A DNA stretch of 64,000 nucleotides from Serendipita indica DSM 11827 (GCA_910890315.1 CAJVGD010000001.1:558001-622000), one strand, 5' to 3'. Positions 48,488-60,500 are shown, counted from the stretch's first letter. Translations and numbers: made by a program. The notes: a model not told the origin generated them from the letters alone.

Positions 48488-50186
48488 ATGCACTCAGGAT
48501 CCTGGTTCTCGTCTATCCTCTTGGCTGCATTGCAGCTTCATCTCGCTGTAGCGGCTCCGAACCCACTCCCGACCCCTGCTCCGAGCAAGACGTTGCCACA
48601 AAAGCGGGACATATCTTCATGGGCTTCCAGCGTCGCTAGCGGTCTACCTACAGATGTTGCTGGTGGTGTGTTGCCTGCGTTCCAAGGGCTGCCCAGTCCA
48701 GATGATATCAAGAAGCAACTTAACCTCACCGACGAGGCTATCGACGCACTTCCCCTCGAGGTTCTCAACATTCCGTATGTACCCGTCTCCTTCCGAGAGT
48801 GCACCTAACTCTTTCCCTCAGAACGTTCGCGAATTGGACGGGAAACGGTTGGAACGTCCGCATCCATGGTCAGGCGTATAAGCAGCCTCCAGCAAACGAC
48901 AGCGTGTTAGACCACATTTCTTCCGTCTTTATTGCCGATCTGGATGTCTCACAGCTCAACGAGACCGGTCATCGTCAATCACGAAATATGAGCGCATTGA
49001 TGCTCGCCCTCCCACAAGACGATGAACGACTAAATTTCACCCTCACAAGCCCTGTGTCCAACAACTCGCTCGTTATCGAGTTTCCAGCCGCGACAGACAG
49101 CAGAGGAGAATTCGATGCATTCATACAGCTGACTAGTGACATGATTCCATCAAACGACTCGGTCATGAGTTGGCCAATGTACACGGTTAATGTCAACAGT
49201 ATGTTATCTATATACGCACGAGGCTCATATTGATAGCTTAATAGGTGGCAATTCGACGGTTTGGTTTGTTCCCCAAAAGGGCGTCACCATCCTCTCAGAC
49301 GTGGACGATATTCTTCGGTTCACTCAGATCTATGTCCCTCAAAATGGTCTTTACAACTCGTTTGCCGTTCCATTTACTCCATGGTCCGATATGCCGTCTG
49401 TCTATGCCAAATGGGCGCAGCAGGTATGCATAATTGGGTTATATCATAGTCACCTTACCTGGCCACAGAATCCCAACTTTCATTTCCACTACTTGACAAC
49501 TACTCCTGAACCTTTTACAAGACAATACGTCGACTTTTTGAACAAATACTATCCTTTGGGTTCCTTCGATGATAGGCCGCTCAACTTGACGACCTATGAC
49601 CAGATCTTCCAAATTCGCAAGGTAGGACTGCTCTTGTTTCTTGCCCACTTCACTTCTGACGGTCATGAACAAGACGAATTTAGAACGCTTTTTCCATACC
49701 TTCCCAAACCGTTCCATCGTCCTTGTCGGTGACACAAGCAATGGGTGCGTGAGCTGAAGAGTCTTCCTTTCGTCAATTCACACATAGCGCAGAGATATCA
49801 TGCGCAATTATCCACAAATGGCGCTCGACTTTCCAAACACTACAGCCTGCATTCTCATTCGAAACACCTCTGCCACTGATAGCAGCAACCACTTCCCTTA
49901 CAATACCAAGAACTTCAAGGATGTACCAAAGGAAAAGTATATGTTTTTCCGCACAACGGTACGTACTTTGCGTCCACCATTGACGCTCGACTGATGACGA
50001 CAGGATGATATTCGAAACCTCAACTTTGCCAATGGAGACTGTGTCAACGCTTCGGTACCGCAAAACGTGACGTTCGACTACCAAGGCCTACCGTTTGACA
50101 ACAACAATGGAGCATTCGCTCTGACCACCACACCAAGCTTCATGCTCATGGCAGCCACAGTCCTTATGTTGATGACTCTTCTTTGA
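48488..50186 (+). CDS. App1-like (DUF2183) secreted, GPI-type protein
   Basis: Seven exons (48488-48774, 48822-49198, 49245-49423, 49469-49621, 49674-49744, 49793-49958, 50004-50186), 471 aa. The start gives a signal peptide (SSILLAALQLHLAVAAP). The middle carries the App1 phosphatase-like core: GVTILSDVDDILRFTQIY, then FHYLTTTPEPF, and FPNRSIVLVGDTSNGDIM. App1 proteins dephosphorylate phosphatidate; the HAD motif is normally DxDxT and reads DVDDI here, so activity is in doubt. Ten or so NxT/S sites suggest glycosylation. The hydrophobic end (FMLMAATVLMLMTLL) after a small-residue stretch looks like a GPI signal, which would place it at the cell surface, unlike cytosolic yeast App1. Confidence 0.85.
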
Positions 50187-50304
50187 TGGAGTTGACTCTT
50201 GAAGTCTATACCCAGGCATGCATCGAGTAATCTCGCGCGATGGACAAGTAATGCTTTACTGTATCATACTCTCCAATACAATGGTAAACCATGGCTACTG
50301 AACG

Positions 50305-51138
50305 TTAAACGTTTTCGTGATGTGAAAGGCGACCAGTCTCGAGAGACAAGTGGCGTGTGCCGACACGTTGTTCTTGAGCTTTCGAATGTGTGATCCAAAT
50401 GATGGCCTTCAAAGTTCCCTGCGAGCGTAGGAGGTTCAAGAGATGCTTCTCTACCAACTCGGACGTTTCTTCGTCGAGTGCGCTCGTTGGTTCTACATGC
50501 AAGCTCAGCACGCATTGCGACTCGAAGGGTACATGCGTACCATCAAGCAAAAGAATTTCAGCCGTCGGGAGTCCGACTGCGAGTGCCAGAGCGACTCGTT
50601 GTGCTTCTCCGCCACTGAGCGAGCTCCATGCTCGATCCCAAACTGAACTGTCGACACCCCAAGTCTCCGCCAGCTCAATTGGGCCGTCGACGCTCGAGGT
50701 GTATTTCTCCATTCCACTACGTGACTTGAACGAGAGGACCGTTTGGAGAAACGCACGGGGCGTTCCAGAGAGTAGAGAGGCGCGTTGGGGAACGTATTGT
50801 ACACGAGTTCGATATGTGGAGATACCATAGTCTATGGGTTTCCTGAACAGCGCTCAGTCCAGAAGTTGTCGTTGCAATCGGCAATTACGTACTTGCCACG
50901 GTAGAGAACTTCTCCTTCGTAGACGTTGAGATGTGCAATGCATTTGAGCAGAGTGGATTTCCTGGAAAACATTTTGTCTTCGTCTCGTTTTGTAGGTTGA
51001 AATTGTAAAGACTGACCCACTTCCCGATCGCCCGACAAGAACAAGACAATCCCCCTCGTTGAGATCAAATGATATGTCTGTTAGGAGTGTTTTCCCGCCG
51101 TTGTGGCACGCTACGTTGTGAACGCGGAGAAGAGCCAT
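50305..51138 (-). CDS. Stand-alone ABC ATPase (STAR1/YbbL-like)
   Basis: Four exons (51017-51138, 50893-50961, 50541-50842, 50305-50492), 226 aa. It is one nucleotide-binding domain without membrane helices: Walker A GRSGSGKSTLLK (across intron 1), Q-loop VQYVPQRASLL, signature SSLSGGEAQRVALALA, Walker B ILLLDEPTSALDEE (across intron 3), H-loop WITHS. Size and sequence are like bacterial YbbL/FetA and plant STAR1, whose membrane partner belongs to the UPF0014/FetB/ALS3 family. No partner gene is near. It is divergent from Trm1, 101 bp apart. Confidence 0.87.
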
Positions 51139-51239
51139 AACTTGGAGAAAACCAAACACTGGCGACATATCTCGCTAGGCTGCTGAAGCCCACAGCGTAC
51201 AAATCGAGGATAATCGTATTCGAGACGTCTGTACGAACC

Positions 51240-53472
51240 ATGAGTTCCACGACGGCGCTGCCAGATATCGTCGTTCCAAAAGGATTCAGATTGCACACGG
51301 AAAATTCTGCACACTTGCTTCTCCCAGACTCCAATGATGCCTTTCTGAACCCAGTTCAAGAGTTTAATCGAGATCTGAGTGTCGCATGCATTCAGGTGTG
51401 GGGTGAACAACAGGAGGAGCAAAAGAAACAGAGGTGGCTTCGGAACCAGGAGAAACAAGCCGCAAAGGAAACACCAGAAAAGCGCAGAAAAGGTCGGTTT
51501 AAGTTGAATGGGCCACACGATTGACATGAGTGCAGTAGATGCAGCAGAAGGCGAGGCAGCCCCCAAGGAAGTACGGAATGTGTGCTCACTTATGATAGTC
51601 TAACATGAACACAGTATCGACCCTCTGGGATTGTAATCCTAGAGGCACTTTCTGCGACCGGGCTGCGTTCAATTCGCTACGCAAAGGAGATTCCGCAAGT
51701 AAAGTACGTCACGAAGAGCATCATTAGGATATAGTTTGATATCTGGTCGAGTTAGATACGTCTTGGCAAACGACTTGTCGGAAGCGGCGTGCGAGGCGAT
51801 GCGTCGAAATGTCCAAATCAACAATCTTGGGCCTACGGATGGGGATGCATCAACGCAGTCTCCTGCAAAAGTCAGAATCAACGAGGGGGATGCTTGGTAT
51901 GCATTCTCGAGCAGAGTGTTCCTTACTGACCTCTCGCAGTGCCCTGATGTATTCGCATCGTCAGCCAAAATCCCGAGTGGACGTCGTTGACTTGGATCCG
52001 TACGGCACGGCAGCGCCATTCATCGATTCAGCGGTACAGTGTATACGAGACGATGGTACTACGCTCTCCATTTGAAAACAGCGGTTATTAAGCTTACCCA
52101 GGTCTTCTTTGTGTCACTTGCACCGACCTTGCAGTACTCGCGAGTGGTAACTTTCCAGAGAAATGGTAAAAGCCACATTCATCCTTTTTTACCACTAACA
52201 TTTGCTAGCTATGCAAACTACGGAGGCGTTCCTGTACGGGGAGAATATTGCCACGAATCTGTGAGTCCTTTCAAAGAAATAAGGGACCTACTAGATCGTT
52301 ATGTAGTCATTGAGACTAGTGCTCAGTTCGATCGCAACCGCCGCGGCCCGATACGGACGCTTCATCACTCCTCTTCTCTCTCTATCGATTGACTTCTATG
52401 TTCGACTCTTCATTCGGATCAAAACCAGCCCTATCGAGGTCAAGAGATTGTCCAGGTAAGCAAACATCGTTGACCATCACACAAAACGCATCACACAAAG
52501 TAGTCAAGTAGCCACCTACTATATTTGCACCTCGTGCCAGGCGTATTACGAGCAACCGCTGGGTCGTATAGTGGAAGAACCAGGTCGAAAGGCATCTTCT
52601 GAACTCAATCTCTTCTACAAAACGCATGTTGCGCCTACCGCTCCGCAACGGTGCCCCGAATGCGATTCTGCTCTTCATGTACGTTTCGTTCGTTCCCCTG
52701 ATCATCGTTCATTATTTTCTCAGATGGCAGGTCCGATGTGGTAGGTTGAGGATTGTAGAATGACGCCCATCTCACTTAAACCTTAGGAGTGCACCTATTC
52801 ACGATGTCGACTTTGTGAAGAGAGTGTTAGCCCACGTCGAGAAAGACCCGTCCCGATACGGGACGTCCCCTAGGATTAAGGGGATGTTGACAGTAGCATC
52901 AGAGGCACGTTCACTCAAATCACTTTCGTGCTTTCTGACATTGCTTAGGAACTCCCTGTACCTTTCTTCTTTACACCGGCTAAAATTGCGGGCTATTTCA
53001 GATGCGAGGTCCCCTCGTTGGCGGAGATTACGTACGTTTAACTTCTCCGTATTATTTATTCTCACCATAGATTAGTTCTGCACTCTTGAATGGTGGATAT
53101 CAAGTATCACGATCGCACGCACTTGGTGGTTCTTGAAGACCACCGCACCGCGCTCATTTGTTTATGATGTGATGCGCGAGTGGATCAAGACGCACCCTGT
53201 GAAGATGGAAAACGTTACGGATGGCCAGATTGCTCGTCGCCTCCTGCAAAAAGAGCAAGAGTGTGTTCCTTTCCGCACCCTAGCTTTCGTCTCTAATACC
53301 CCACAGGGCCAAAGTGAGCTTCGAGCCTCACCCAGGAACACTTACTCGCTCTTCTGAGGTCAAGCTTGTGCGTTATCAGGTAAACCCAACGCCAAATTGG
53401 GGGCCCAAGCCAAAACCAAACAAACGAAAGAGAGATCCCGTGGAAAATACGAACATGGATGAAGCGGATTGA
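51240..53472 (+). CDS. TRM1: tRNA (guanine26-N2)-dimethyltransferase; frame broken once
   Basis: Fourteen exons between 51240 and 53472 restore nearly the whole Trm1: [11 protein letters not shown] (substrate motif), [41 protein letters not shown] (motif IV), [44 protein letters not shown], a Cys4 zinc site ([10 protein letters not shown] ... CPECDSAL), [19 protein letters not shown] and [13 protein letters not shown]. At about 53129 the frame breaks: GGT GGT TCT is followed by TGA, and [17 protein letters not shown] goes on one base later, as if one T were missing. Intron 11 (52905-52948) has a GC donor. Trm1 adds two methyls to G26 of tRNAs in nucleus and mitochondria. The lesion may be a sequence error, since this enzyme is widely kept. 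Confidence 0.92.
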
Positions 53473-53495
53473 TATAAATTGTATTAATTTTTCAT

Positions 53496-54215
53496 TCATA
53501 CGGTCATATCGAGCTCGACTTCCCGTACGCCACCCTCGTCGACGACTTTGACCTTGAACGAGGGGAAAGAAATGACCAGTCGCTTCTGAACTTCTCTGAT
53601 GCAGCGCTTCAAAGTATCGAGGCCTTCTTCTAGCGAAGCCTCTGGGTTGTGATATCTACAATTGGGTTTGGAAAGACGCGTCAGCTCAAAAGAATGGCTC
53701 AAGGGCGCGTCGACGCGCGTACCTGTCCAACAAGCTGAGAGCGAAATACGATCCATAACCATGCGCGGCAAAAGGAACGTCCACCTGCGTGCCAAGGTAG
53801 TCCATCCAGTATAGTTTGGCCTGTTTGTTCGCCATGTCGTAGCCACCGAGTAGAATATTGACCGCATATGGCGAGCGGGAGCGTAGTGAGTCTGCTATCG
53901 ATCTTCGTACCCAAGATGCAGCGGCTTGTGGGCGGAGTGGATGGTTATTGCGCATCTGCTGCAGTCGCAGGTTGCGCTCGACATACTCGGCAAACTGAAC
54001 CGTGTCACCTAGAGGAGAATTGATTGAAAAGTTTGTTCTTATAATGACAGAGGTGCCCGTTTACCTGGCTCCCCGGAATACGCCATCAGGAGGTGCGAGC
54101 CCAGGGCTTTGATCTTGTCTTCGTCCGCTTTCATCTTGATGATTGAACGAGCCGCATTCTGATCCGCTGCGAGAATCACATAGCCCTTTCCGGTGATGGC
54201 AAACGAGACCTCCAT
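53496..54215 (-). CDS. PRE1: Proteasome subunit beta type-2 (beta4, Pre1-like)
   Basis: Three exons (54065-54215, 53723-54008, 53496-53655), 198 aa, normal for the family. It begins directly with MEVSFAITGKGYVILAAD, without a propeptide or N-terminal Thr, as in the non-catalytic beta4 subunit. Other matches are AARSIIKMKADEDKIKALGS, AYSGEPGDTVQFAEYVERN, RRSIADSLRSRSPYAVNILL and HGYGSYFALSLLDRYH. It is part of the 20S core ring. Its stop lies 23 bp from the convergent Trm1 stop. Confidence 0.95.
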
Positions 54216-54283
54216 TGTGGTCGAGGAAGAGGAACGCGTATACACTACCACTTGGGCTCGGACATAAAATACTATATTCCTTG

Positions 54284-55246
54284 CTAATTCGACTTCTTCA
54301 TAGCTATAACGGTGGTCTTGTATGGGTACTCGAATATCCCTGCCTCTTCCTGAATCCACGCCTTTTCACTCTCCCGCAGAGTGGCCTCAATTTCCTCAGC
54401 CAACTTGGACTTTGCTTCTGGAGGTATCTGTGTGATGTAGCTCTTGCTTAACACACGTTCTTGTACACCTGTAATGGTGGTGGGCACATGCCACTCGGTT
54501 TCGAAGCGCACTGGTGCATCAAAGTGGGAAAGATAACTAGGTGTTTGAAATGTCGCCTCCCATTTGTTCAAGCGAAATTGTGGAGTATCCTCTTCGTATG
54601 CTTCGTAGAGATCGCGAACTTTTGCCACCCAGCCTGTTTGCCTGCGAACCATGAGAAGCGTTCCGATTACACGAGCTATCCCTACCTATCTTCCATGTTC
54701 CAGATGAAGAATGCCACTCCATCCGGCTTGAGGACTCTTGCAATTTCCTTCATTGCCTCATCATAGTTTGGATGCGCCCAGTGAAATGCCTGGTAGAGAT
54801 TGAGTGAGAATAACTATACGGGGCGAGTTTATACTTGTGCAATAAAGAGGACGTCTGCCGACTCGTCACTTTCGTTTGTCTGAGTGAATGTGCCCTCGTC
54901 ACAAGAGACCCGCGGATCCTGAGTCTTCTGTAGAAATACTGAGCGCATCCCCTCTGATGGCTCGACGGCGCGCAGCGTTTGGACGAGAACTTTCCAGGCA
55001 GGATGGGCTAAAAGGGCTCTGGTGAAGATGCCCGTTCCGGAGCCAATCTCCACGACACTCAGTGGAGTCTTTGACTGTGATAGATTGGATCTCATAAACT
55101 CCAGAGCCTCAGGCGGATAGCTGGGTCGTGCTCTGTTTGATATATCAAGGTCTTGTAGACCTGACAGTGAGGACGGCGTACCTGTCGTATAGTTCATTCG
55201 TTCCAGTGCCAAATCCAGCTTTTGCTACGTCGTGAACTGTTGACAT
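54284..55246 (-). CDS. SAM-dependent methyltransferase (class I)
   Basis: Four exons (55182-55246, 54835-55132, 54686-54789, 54284-54641), 274 aa. The ARPSYPPEAL start and motif I (VVEIGSGTGIFTRALL), AVEPSEGM (motif II acidic residue) and the post-core AFHWAHPNYDEAMKEIARVL with LKPDGV are those of the Crg1/Tmt1-like group that methylates small molecules such as trans-aconitate or lipids. Substrate not known. It lies 68 bp upstream of the proteasome gene on the same strand and is divergent from the sphingoid kinase gene. Confidence 0.88.
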
Positions 55247-55410
55247 GGCTCGTCGTGGATAATGTCCAAAAGAGGGCTGACTCGAGCTGGAGCCATGACC
55301 AAGCAGAAGCTATATCCGTCTCTGGGTTATTCTCGCTCTTCCGCTTGCCAGTCAAGCGCTCACCCTCTGACAAGCATACTGCCGGCCGCGAAACAACCTT
55401 GTCCTCAACC

Positions 55411-57342
55411 ATGTCGACCGACTTCCCGCATGTCCTTCAAGTAGCCTCAGGGAGACTCGAATATAACGATGAAGCATTCCGGTTTATGAAACAGAGTGCG
55501 TGTCGCGAATACGGACCGCGGCAAGAAGGCTGACAACGCGTTTCCGGCCAGGCAAATCGTTTTCTAAGGTCCCCCTGATCAACATTTTGTGGGTTGAACT
55601 TAACGATGAGGATCAAGTCGTGGTCACTACGCTCGCACCAACAAGTGGCAAACTAGCGCTGCACCCAGTCGTGGCAGAGCTCAGAAAGTCAAAAGCGAAA
55701 ACGCAGAAGGAAAAGGACAAAGAGGCAGAAGAGATACGGCAAGAGGCTCAGCGATGGGCAGACAAGTTATTAGACGCGGCCTACAAAGGTATGTCGACCG
55801 GTAACCTTCTATGTTGTGTGCCTATCGACCGGAATTTCCAGGCCTGAAACGAAATCGCAAATTACGCGCATTCTTGAATCCAATTGGCGGCAAAGTACGC
55901 GTCGTACGATGTCCGGTCGTTATCCACACTCATCAGATCCAAAACAGGGCAAAGGCGCGCATATCTATCAGCATGAAGTGGAGCCAATATTTGCAGCCGC
56001 TCGATGCAAAGTCGAGTTTACCTGTACGAGTTTGATTAACGTATGTCGGACTTCTTCTCACGTCTCGAATAGCGACTGCGTATCAAGGCCATATGGTCGA
56101 GCTAGCACAAAAAGTCGATCTAGACGTGGACGCGATCGTGGTTCTCTCGGGAGACGGTGGCATTCATGAGGTGGTCAACGGACTCGCAAAACACGAGCAG
56201 GCGGCGCGAGCGTTGCGTATCCCAGTTGCCCAAATCTCGACCGGTTCCGCGAATGCGGTTTGTGTCAACATCTTGGGACCAAAAGTGAGCACCCAAACTC
56301 GAAAAGAGACCTCTGACGATGGATAGGACGCATTTGACATTGGTAAATGCTGCCTGAATGCCATCAAGGGTACGTCTTTCCTCACTGTATAGCCAAACTC
56401 ATTCATCCTAGGGCGTCCTATGAAGCTGCCAATCTACTCCATCAAGCAAGGAGACAAGAAATACTTCTCGTTTCTCACTCAGGCTGGTGGACTAATGGCA
56501 GACCTTGACCTAGGTACCGAACACCTTCGGTGGATGGGAGACACTCGCTTTGTTCTGGGATACCTGAGAGGAGGTATGCTCGATACACTTCTATTTGCAC
56601 ATACTAATCCCTTTCAGTGGTCTCTAAGAAGATTTGCCCAGTTGAGATAGAGTATCGACTCGTCCAAAGTGACAAAGTCCAAATGGCGGCAAGCGCCAAG
56701 ACAAGTGTACATGAAACACACTTTCATGAAGATGAAGATATGCACGACGAAAATCACAAGCTACCATGGCACGCAGACGACGATGAGCCAGAAGGTACCG
56801 ATGGCTGGACAAAGTTCGAAAAGCCAGTCATGTACTACTAGTAAGTATGGTACGTTGACTTGTGATCATAGCTGATACCCGTACAGCGCTGGAGGCCTTC
56901 CTTATGTTTCTCGGGATCTCATGCAGTTCCCAGTGGCCAATCCATCAGACGGATGCATTGACCTGGTCATACAGTCCCGTGTATGATTTGATTTACCCTT
57001 CCAGTGGCTCCGCTGACTCTTATTAGGCTCCTCGAGCAATTATGCTCAAGGCAACGGTGGGCGCAGAGAAGGGAGAGGCATACTGGATAGATTCTGTGAG
57101 CTCCATCAGATATTTTCACCTCCCATATTCTGACTACGCAATAGCAACATTACTTCAAAGTCAGCGGCTACCGCGTCAAGCCCACGGGCAAGGGAAACTT
57201 TACGGTTGATGGGGAGGGTTACCCGTTCGAACCATTCGAACTAAGAGTACATGCAGGGCAATTACGTGTCTTGAGTCTGGATGGACGTTTAGACATCAGT
57301 AGTTTCACGCCGGACGATGCCATTCTGGATGCTACTAAGTAG
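55411..57342 (+). CDS. LCB4: Sphingoid long-chain base / diacylglycerol-type kinase
   Basis: Eleven exons between 55411 and 57342 (introns 42-56 nt) add up to 483 aa. The catalytic domain shows the FLNPIGGKGKG nucleotide loop, EPIFAAARCKVEFT, AYQGHMVELA and VVLSGDGGIHEVVNG (the SGDGG motif of sphingosine kinases), then ISTGSANA and FFxxQAGGLMADLDLGTEHLRWMGD. The last part has YYAGGLPYVSRDLMQFP, VSGYRVKP and DGEGYPFEPFEL. Such enzymes make long-chain-base phosphates, signals for stress and heat. An acidic, His-containing insert (THFHEDEDMHDENHKLPW) is lineage-specific. No membrane segment is present. Confidence 0.93.
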
Positions 57343-57497
57343 ATCGCCTCCTCGCCTTCATTTTCGGGTAGCAGTTTGTCCCTCATCTACTGTTTCGCAT
57401 ACTTCGTTATTGCATTTACATACTATAGTGGCATACAATTATTTTAACGTACACCCAAGAAAACCATGTCAAGAAATGATGTAGTCCGACTCGAGAG

Positions 57498-58464
57498 TCA
57501 CTGCCTTGTGTCTTCGCTGGGTTTCCATGCCATAGACTTGAAGACCCACAGCTCTCGCCGACCTTTGAGCCCGAAGAGACCTACTGGACCCAATGGTACA
57601 GCGGCGTCCAATCTACCAAACTGTAAGAATCTCTCGAGATTTCCAGATCAACCTACCGATACCCAAAAGAAGCGATGATTTTGAGCAGCTGCGATGTCAG
57701 CATGAGCATATCCGCCTCTGCATTCCGCGTCAGGAACAGTTGCGCTAAAGACGTGTTCAGTCTGCAATTAGAAGATCAAAAAGGAATCGACGTACGGTCA
57801 TGCTTTGATCGCGATACCTTGACCCGTTTGGTCAAGTGATAGACGTGAATCTGGTGTTTCTCGTCTTCGTCTTCGTCTGTTTCCTCCGCCTCTGTAGGTC
57901 GGGTATGCATCTGCTGCATCGCCTCGTCTTCAACCTCTTCCACATCGTACAAAGTGGAATGCTTGAGAGTGTTCGATACAGCGACGTTGAGGTCCGTGGG
58001 TATATCCACAAAAGTAAGTTTATGTTTATTGAGAGAAAAGGACAGTGTAAAGAAATGAGGAGATGAGGGTGGAGATGAAGTGAAGAGATGGCGGGGCGTC
58101 TTTCTCTGTCCGAGATGTTAGTACTCGGGCCAACCGTGATGGATGCGACCCCTTACCCACTGCGTATTATGTATCGAACACAGATAAGAGTAGCCCTGGA
58201 AGTCTGTGAGATCAAGTATTAAATAGTGAGTGGTATGTACCTGCGACGCAAAGACGGCAAACATGCTAGCTATCATTCGATGTGCGCTACACATTGGTCT
58301 CAGTAGCAATCTACATGAGATGGTGCACCTTACGCAATGCTTGGGGCCCCTTTTATGGACCAGATCTTTCCATTAAAGCGGATAGTCCACTCCCCGCGAC
58401 CCTCATCGTCAGAAGCAACGCCGGGAGCCCAAGAAGTCAATGATTGCTCTCGGATTGTTTGCAT
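57498..58464 (-). CDS. Unrecognised multi-exon gene
   Basis: Five exons (58334-58464, 58157-58298, 57796-58105, 57657-57744, 57498-57612) add up to 261 aa. The intron 57745-57795 and the intron 58106-58156 (with a strong CTAAC branch site) are convincing; the 35-nt intron 58299-58333 is not. Parts with protein-like character are GEWTIRFNGKIWSIKG, YSYLCSIHNTQW, VDIPTDLNVAVSNTLKHS, an acidic EAEETDEDEDEKHQ, and the C-terminal AEADMLMLTSQLLKIIASFGY and GRRELWVFKSMAWKP. The last segment loosely recalls the end of Mediator subunit 18, but not enough to name it. The start is uncertain and a further upstream exon is possible. Confidence 0.4.
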
Positions 58465-58559
58465 CAGAACGTTAGGACCATTGTTCGAAGGAGTCAAATT
58501 ATATATCTTTAGTATGTTGCTTGAATCAATTGATAGGAATAAATTATCTAAACGATTTG

Positions 58560-59141
58560 TTAGTCGGGATCTACAAAGTGGAAATGAGACGAACCGGGCG
58601 TAAAATGCACACCACCGCTACCCTGACGTGTAGGCTTCTGTACCGGTGCGATCACTGGAAGAGGTGCGACTGGAACTGGAGGAGCGATAACGGGGTTATC
58701 CGACTGATAGGCGCCGCCAGTGGTTTTGAGGTACTCGGGGCTACTGGCAGACCGTCCCCGAAGCACCGCAGGTCTGATAGGATGCGGGAGAACATTGTGA
58801 TGTTGAATGACATGTTCGTCGGTGTACGTTGGGCTCGTGGCGTCCGACGACTTGCCCGAGCGGCGAGTCAGGGTCGGACTCGTCGAGTCGTATCTCTCGG
58901 GAACGGGCTGCCCATTCCAGTGTCCCTGAGCGCCAACATTATTCGGGTAAGAGTGGTTATGGAGCGCTGGACGAATTTCTGGTGAAACTGGTGCGGGCAC
59001 CGGAGGCCGCTGAACAGGCGAAGTTGGATATCGGATACTTGGCTGAGTCAAGTAAGATACTGCAGGAGCAGACGGGCCATTTCGTGCGACGGTCGGCCGT
59101 GGGTGGTGAAGATTATTGGCAACTAGGTCGCTTGAACTCAT
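58560..59141 (-). CDS. Hypothetical Pro/Ser-rich protein
   Basis: One exon, 193 aa, from the ATG at 59141 (an upstream in-frame extension to 59195 is less likely). Composition is Pro/Ser/His-rich: SYLTQPSIRYPTSPVQRPPV, NPVIAPPVPVAPLPVIAP and an end FTPGSSHFHFVDPD. There is no folded domain. It could be part of a longer gene with the exons to the left, but the TAA at 58560 ends the frame. Confidence 0.45.
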   Translation of the reverse strand: MSSSDLVANNLHHPRPTVARNGPSAPAVSYLTQPSIRYPTSPVQRPPVPAPVSPEIRPALHNHSYPNNVGAQGHWNGQPVPERYDSTSPTLTRRSGKSSDATSPTYTDEHVIQHHNVLPHPIRPAVLRGRSASSPEYLKTTGGAYQSDNPVIAPPVPVAPLPVIAPVQKPTRQGSGGVHFTPGSSHFHFVDPD

Positions 59142-59509
59142 AATGGAAACGTGTCGGGCGTCAGAAATTGTTCGTAACGGCCGTTCAGGCCTCAATGAAC
59201 GGTATTTGAGGCTTCAGGGATTGGGCTTAGATGAGGGGAGGTCAGAGTTGGTTCAGTGAGGGCACGAGGCATTGGAGAGGCGAACGGGTCCGGCCTGCCG
59301 CATTCGTTCAGCCTTGTGATATATCCTTCAGAAACGAGCAGAAAAGCGATGGCTAAGGGATCAATACCTACCCCTGCCGTAATGCAGCCTTTTACGCCGT
59401 CTGCCTTGCACAGGGCAAACCTCGAGGTCTCGTTCGAGATCGACGATACGAAAAACCCATTTATTCCAATTATAAACAGTATGGAGGGTGCAATCGCGCA
59501 ATGACCCTA
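59142..59509. other. Gap; no gene seen
   Basis: 368 bp between the Pro-rich gene start and the UBC9 stop, both on the minus strand. A plus-strand frame of 82 codons (59256-59504) has no features. Confidence 0.45.
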
Positions 59510-60384
59510 TTATTTCGGAATATTCTCCTTGGCTTGCTGGCGAATGCGGCGACTGGAGAAGTCAGAGTGATGCATAGAGGGTCATTAGCTTGTACTTACT
59601 CGTATGCGTTACGGTCATTCCTGTGAACAACGCGTATCAGATTAGAATTCGCAGAGGGAGGGGAGTACTGACTTGAACATAGTATAAGCATCACTCTGCG
59701 CAGGATCATTGACGTTTGGGTCTGTTAACAGGTCTTGCACACCGAGCAGAATCTGGAAATGTGCATGTCAGTCTCGACCAGCGATTGCTAAGCTCTAGAC
59801 GCACTTGCTTGATGGTGATTCCAGGCTTCCACGCCTTTTCTTCGTCTAGAATCGATAGACAAACCGTCCCACTACTCGCTATGAGAGGCGCCTCGAGAAG
59901 AAACGTGGGCTCACCTTGGATAGATGTTTGGATGGAACAGAGGCGGTGTGAATTTGCCTGGAACTCGTCAGGATTTATCCATTTGTTCAATAGGCAACCA
60001 ACACTTTGGAGGCTTCGAAGGATATTCTGAAATTGAATGTGCTTAGATGGCAAATACGTGCTCGAGGATGACTACAGACCTTCAGGAAAACTCATCACCA
60101 TTTTGTAGAGTCCATTCTCCCATAGCGTCTAAAAGATGAGCAACCTGGCCTCGCTCGAGAGCTACAAAGACTTACCCCGGCTTTGCCAGGAATGCCTACT
60201 TCCCATTCCATGAGGTTCAGAGATCCATCAGCTGCCTTCAGAGGTCGAGCGTAGAAGCCCTTTGCACGAGGTAAGCACGAGCCGTCAAGGCATTTGCAAT
60301 AGCTCTCCCTAGACTCACGAATGGATGGTCCTTTCGCCATGCTTTACGCTCTTCAGCGAGCCTCACACGACAGATTCCTGCCAT
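59510..60384 (-). CDS. UBC9: SUMO-conjugating enzyme UBC9
   Basis: Nine exons (60319-60384, 60176-60259, 60080-60128, 60003-60026, 59915-59957, 59805-59871, 59673-59752, 59600-59620, 59510-59552) give 158 aa, the exact family length. Landmarks: [59 protein letters not shown] (catalytic Cys in GTVCLSIL and the HPN motif), [38 protein letters not shown] and the C-terminal [16 protein letters not shown]9 is the only E2 for SUMO and acts in nuclear division and DNA repair. Very short exons (21 and 24 nt) are present. Confidence 0.96.
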
Positions 60385-60500
60385 TTGCGCGCCTTCGTTC
60401 AAACTTGCGCAACAAAGACGAAGGGCGAGTCCAAGTCGTATTAGTGCCTTTACCACATGGCCACCGAGTACAAGATATGGAAAAGAGTAATGGCACAATT

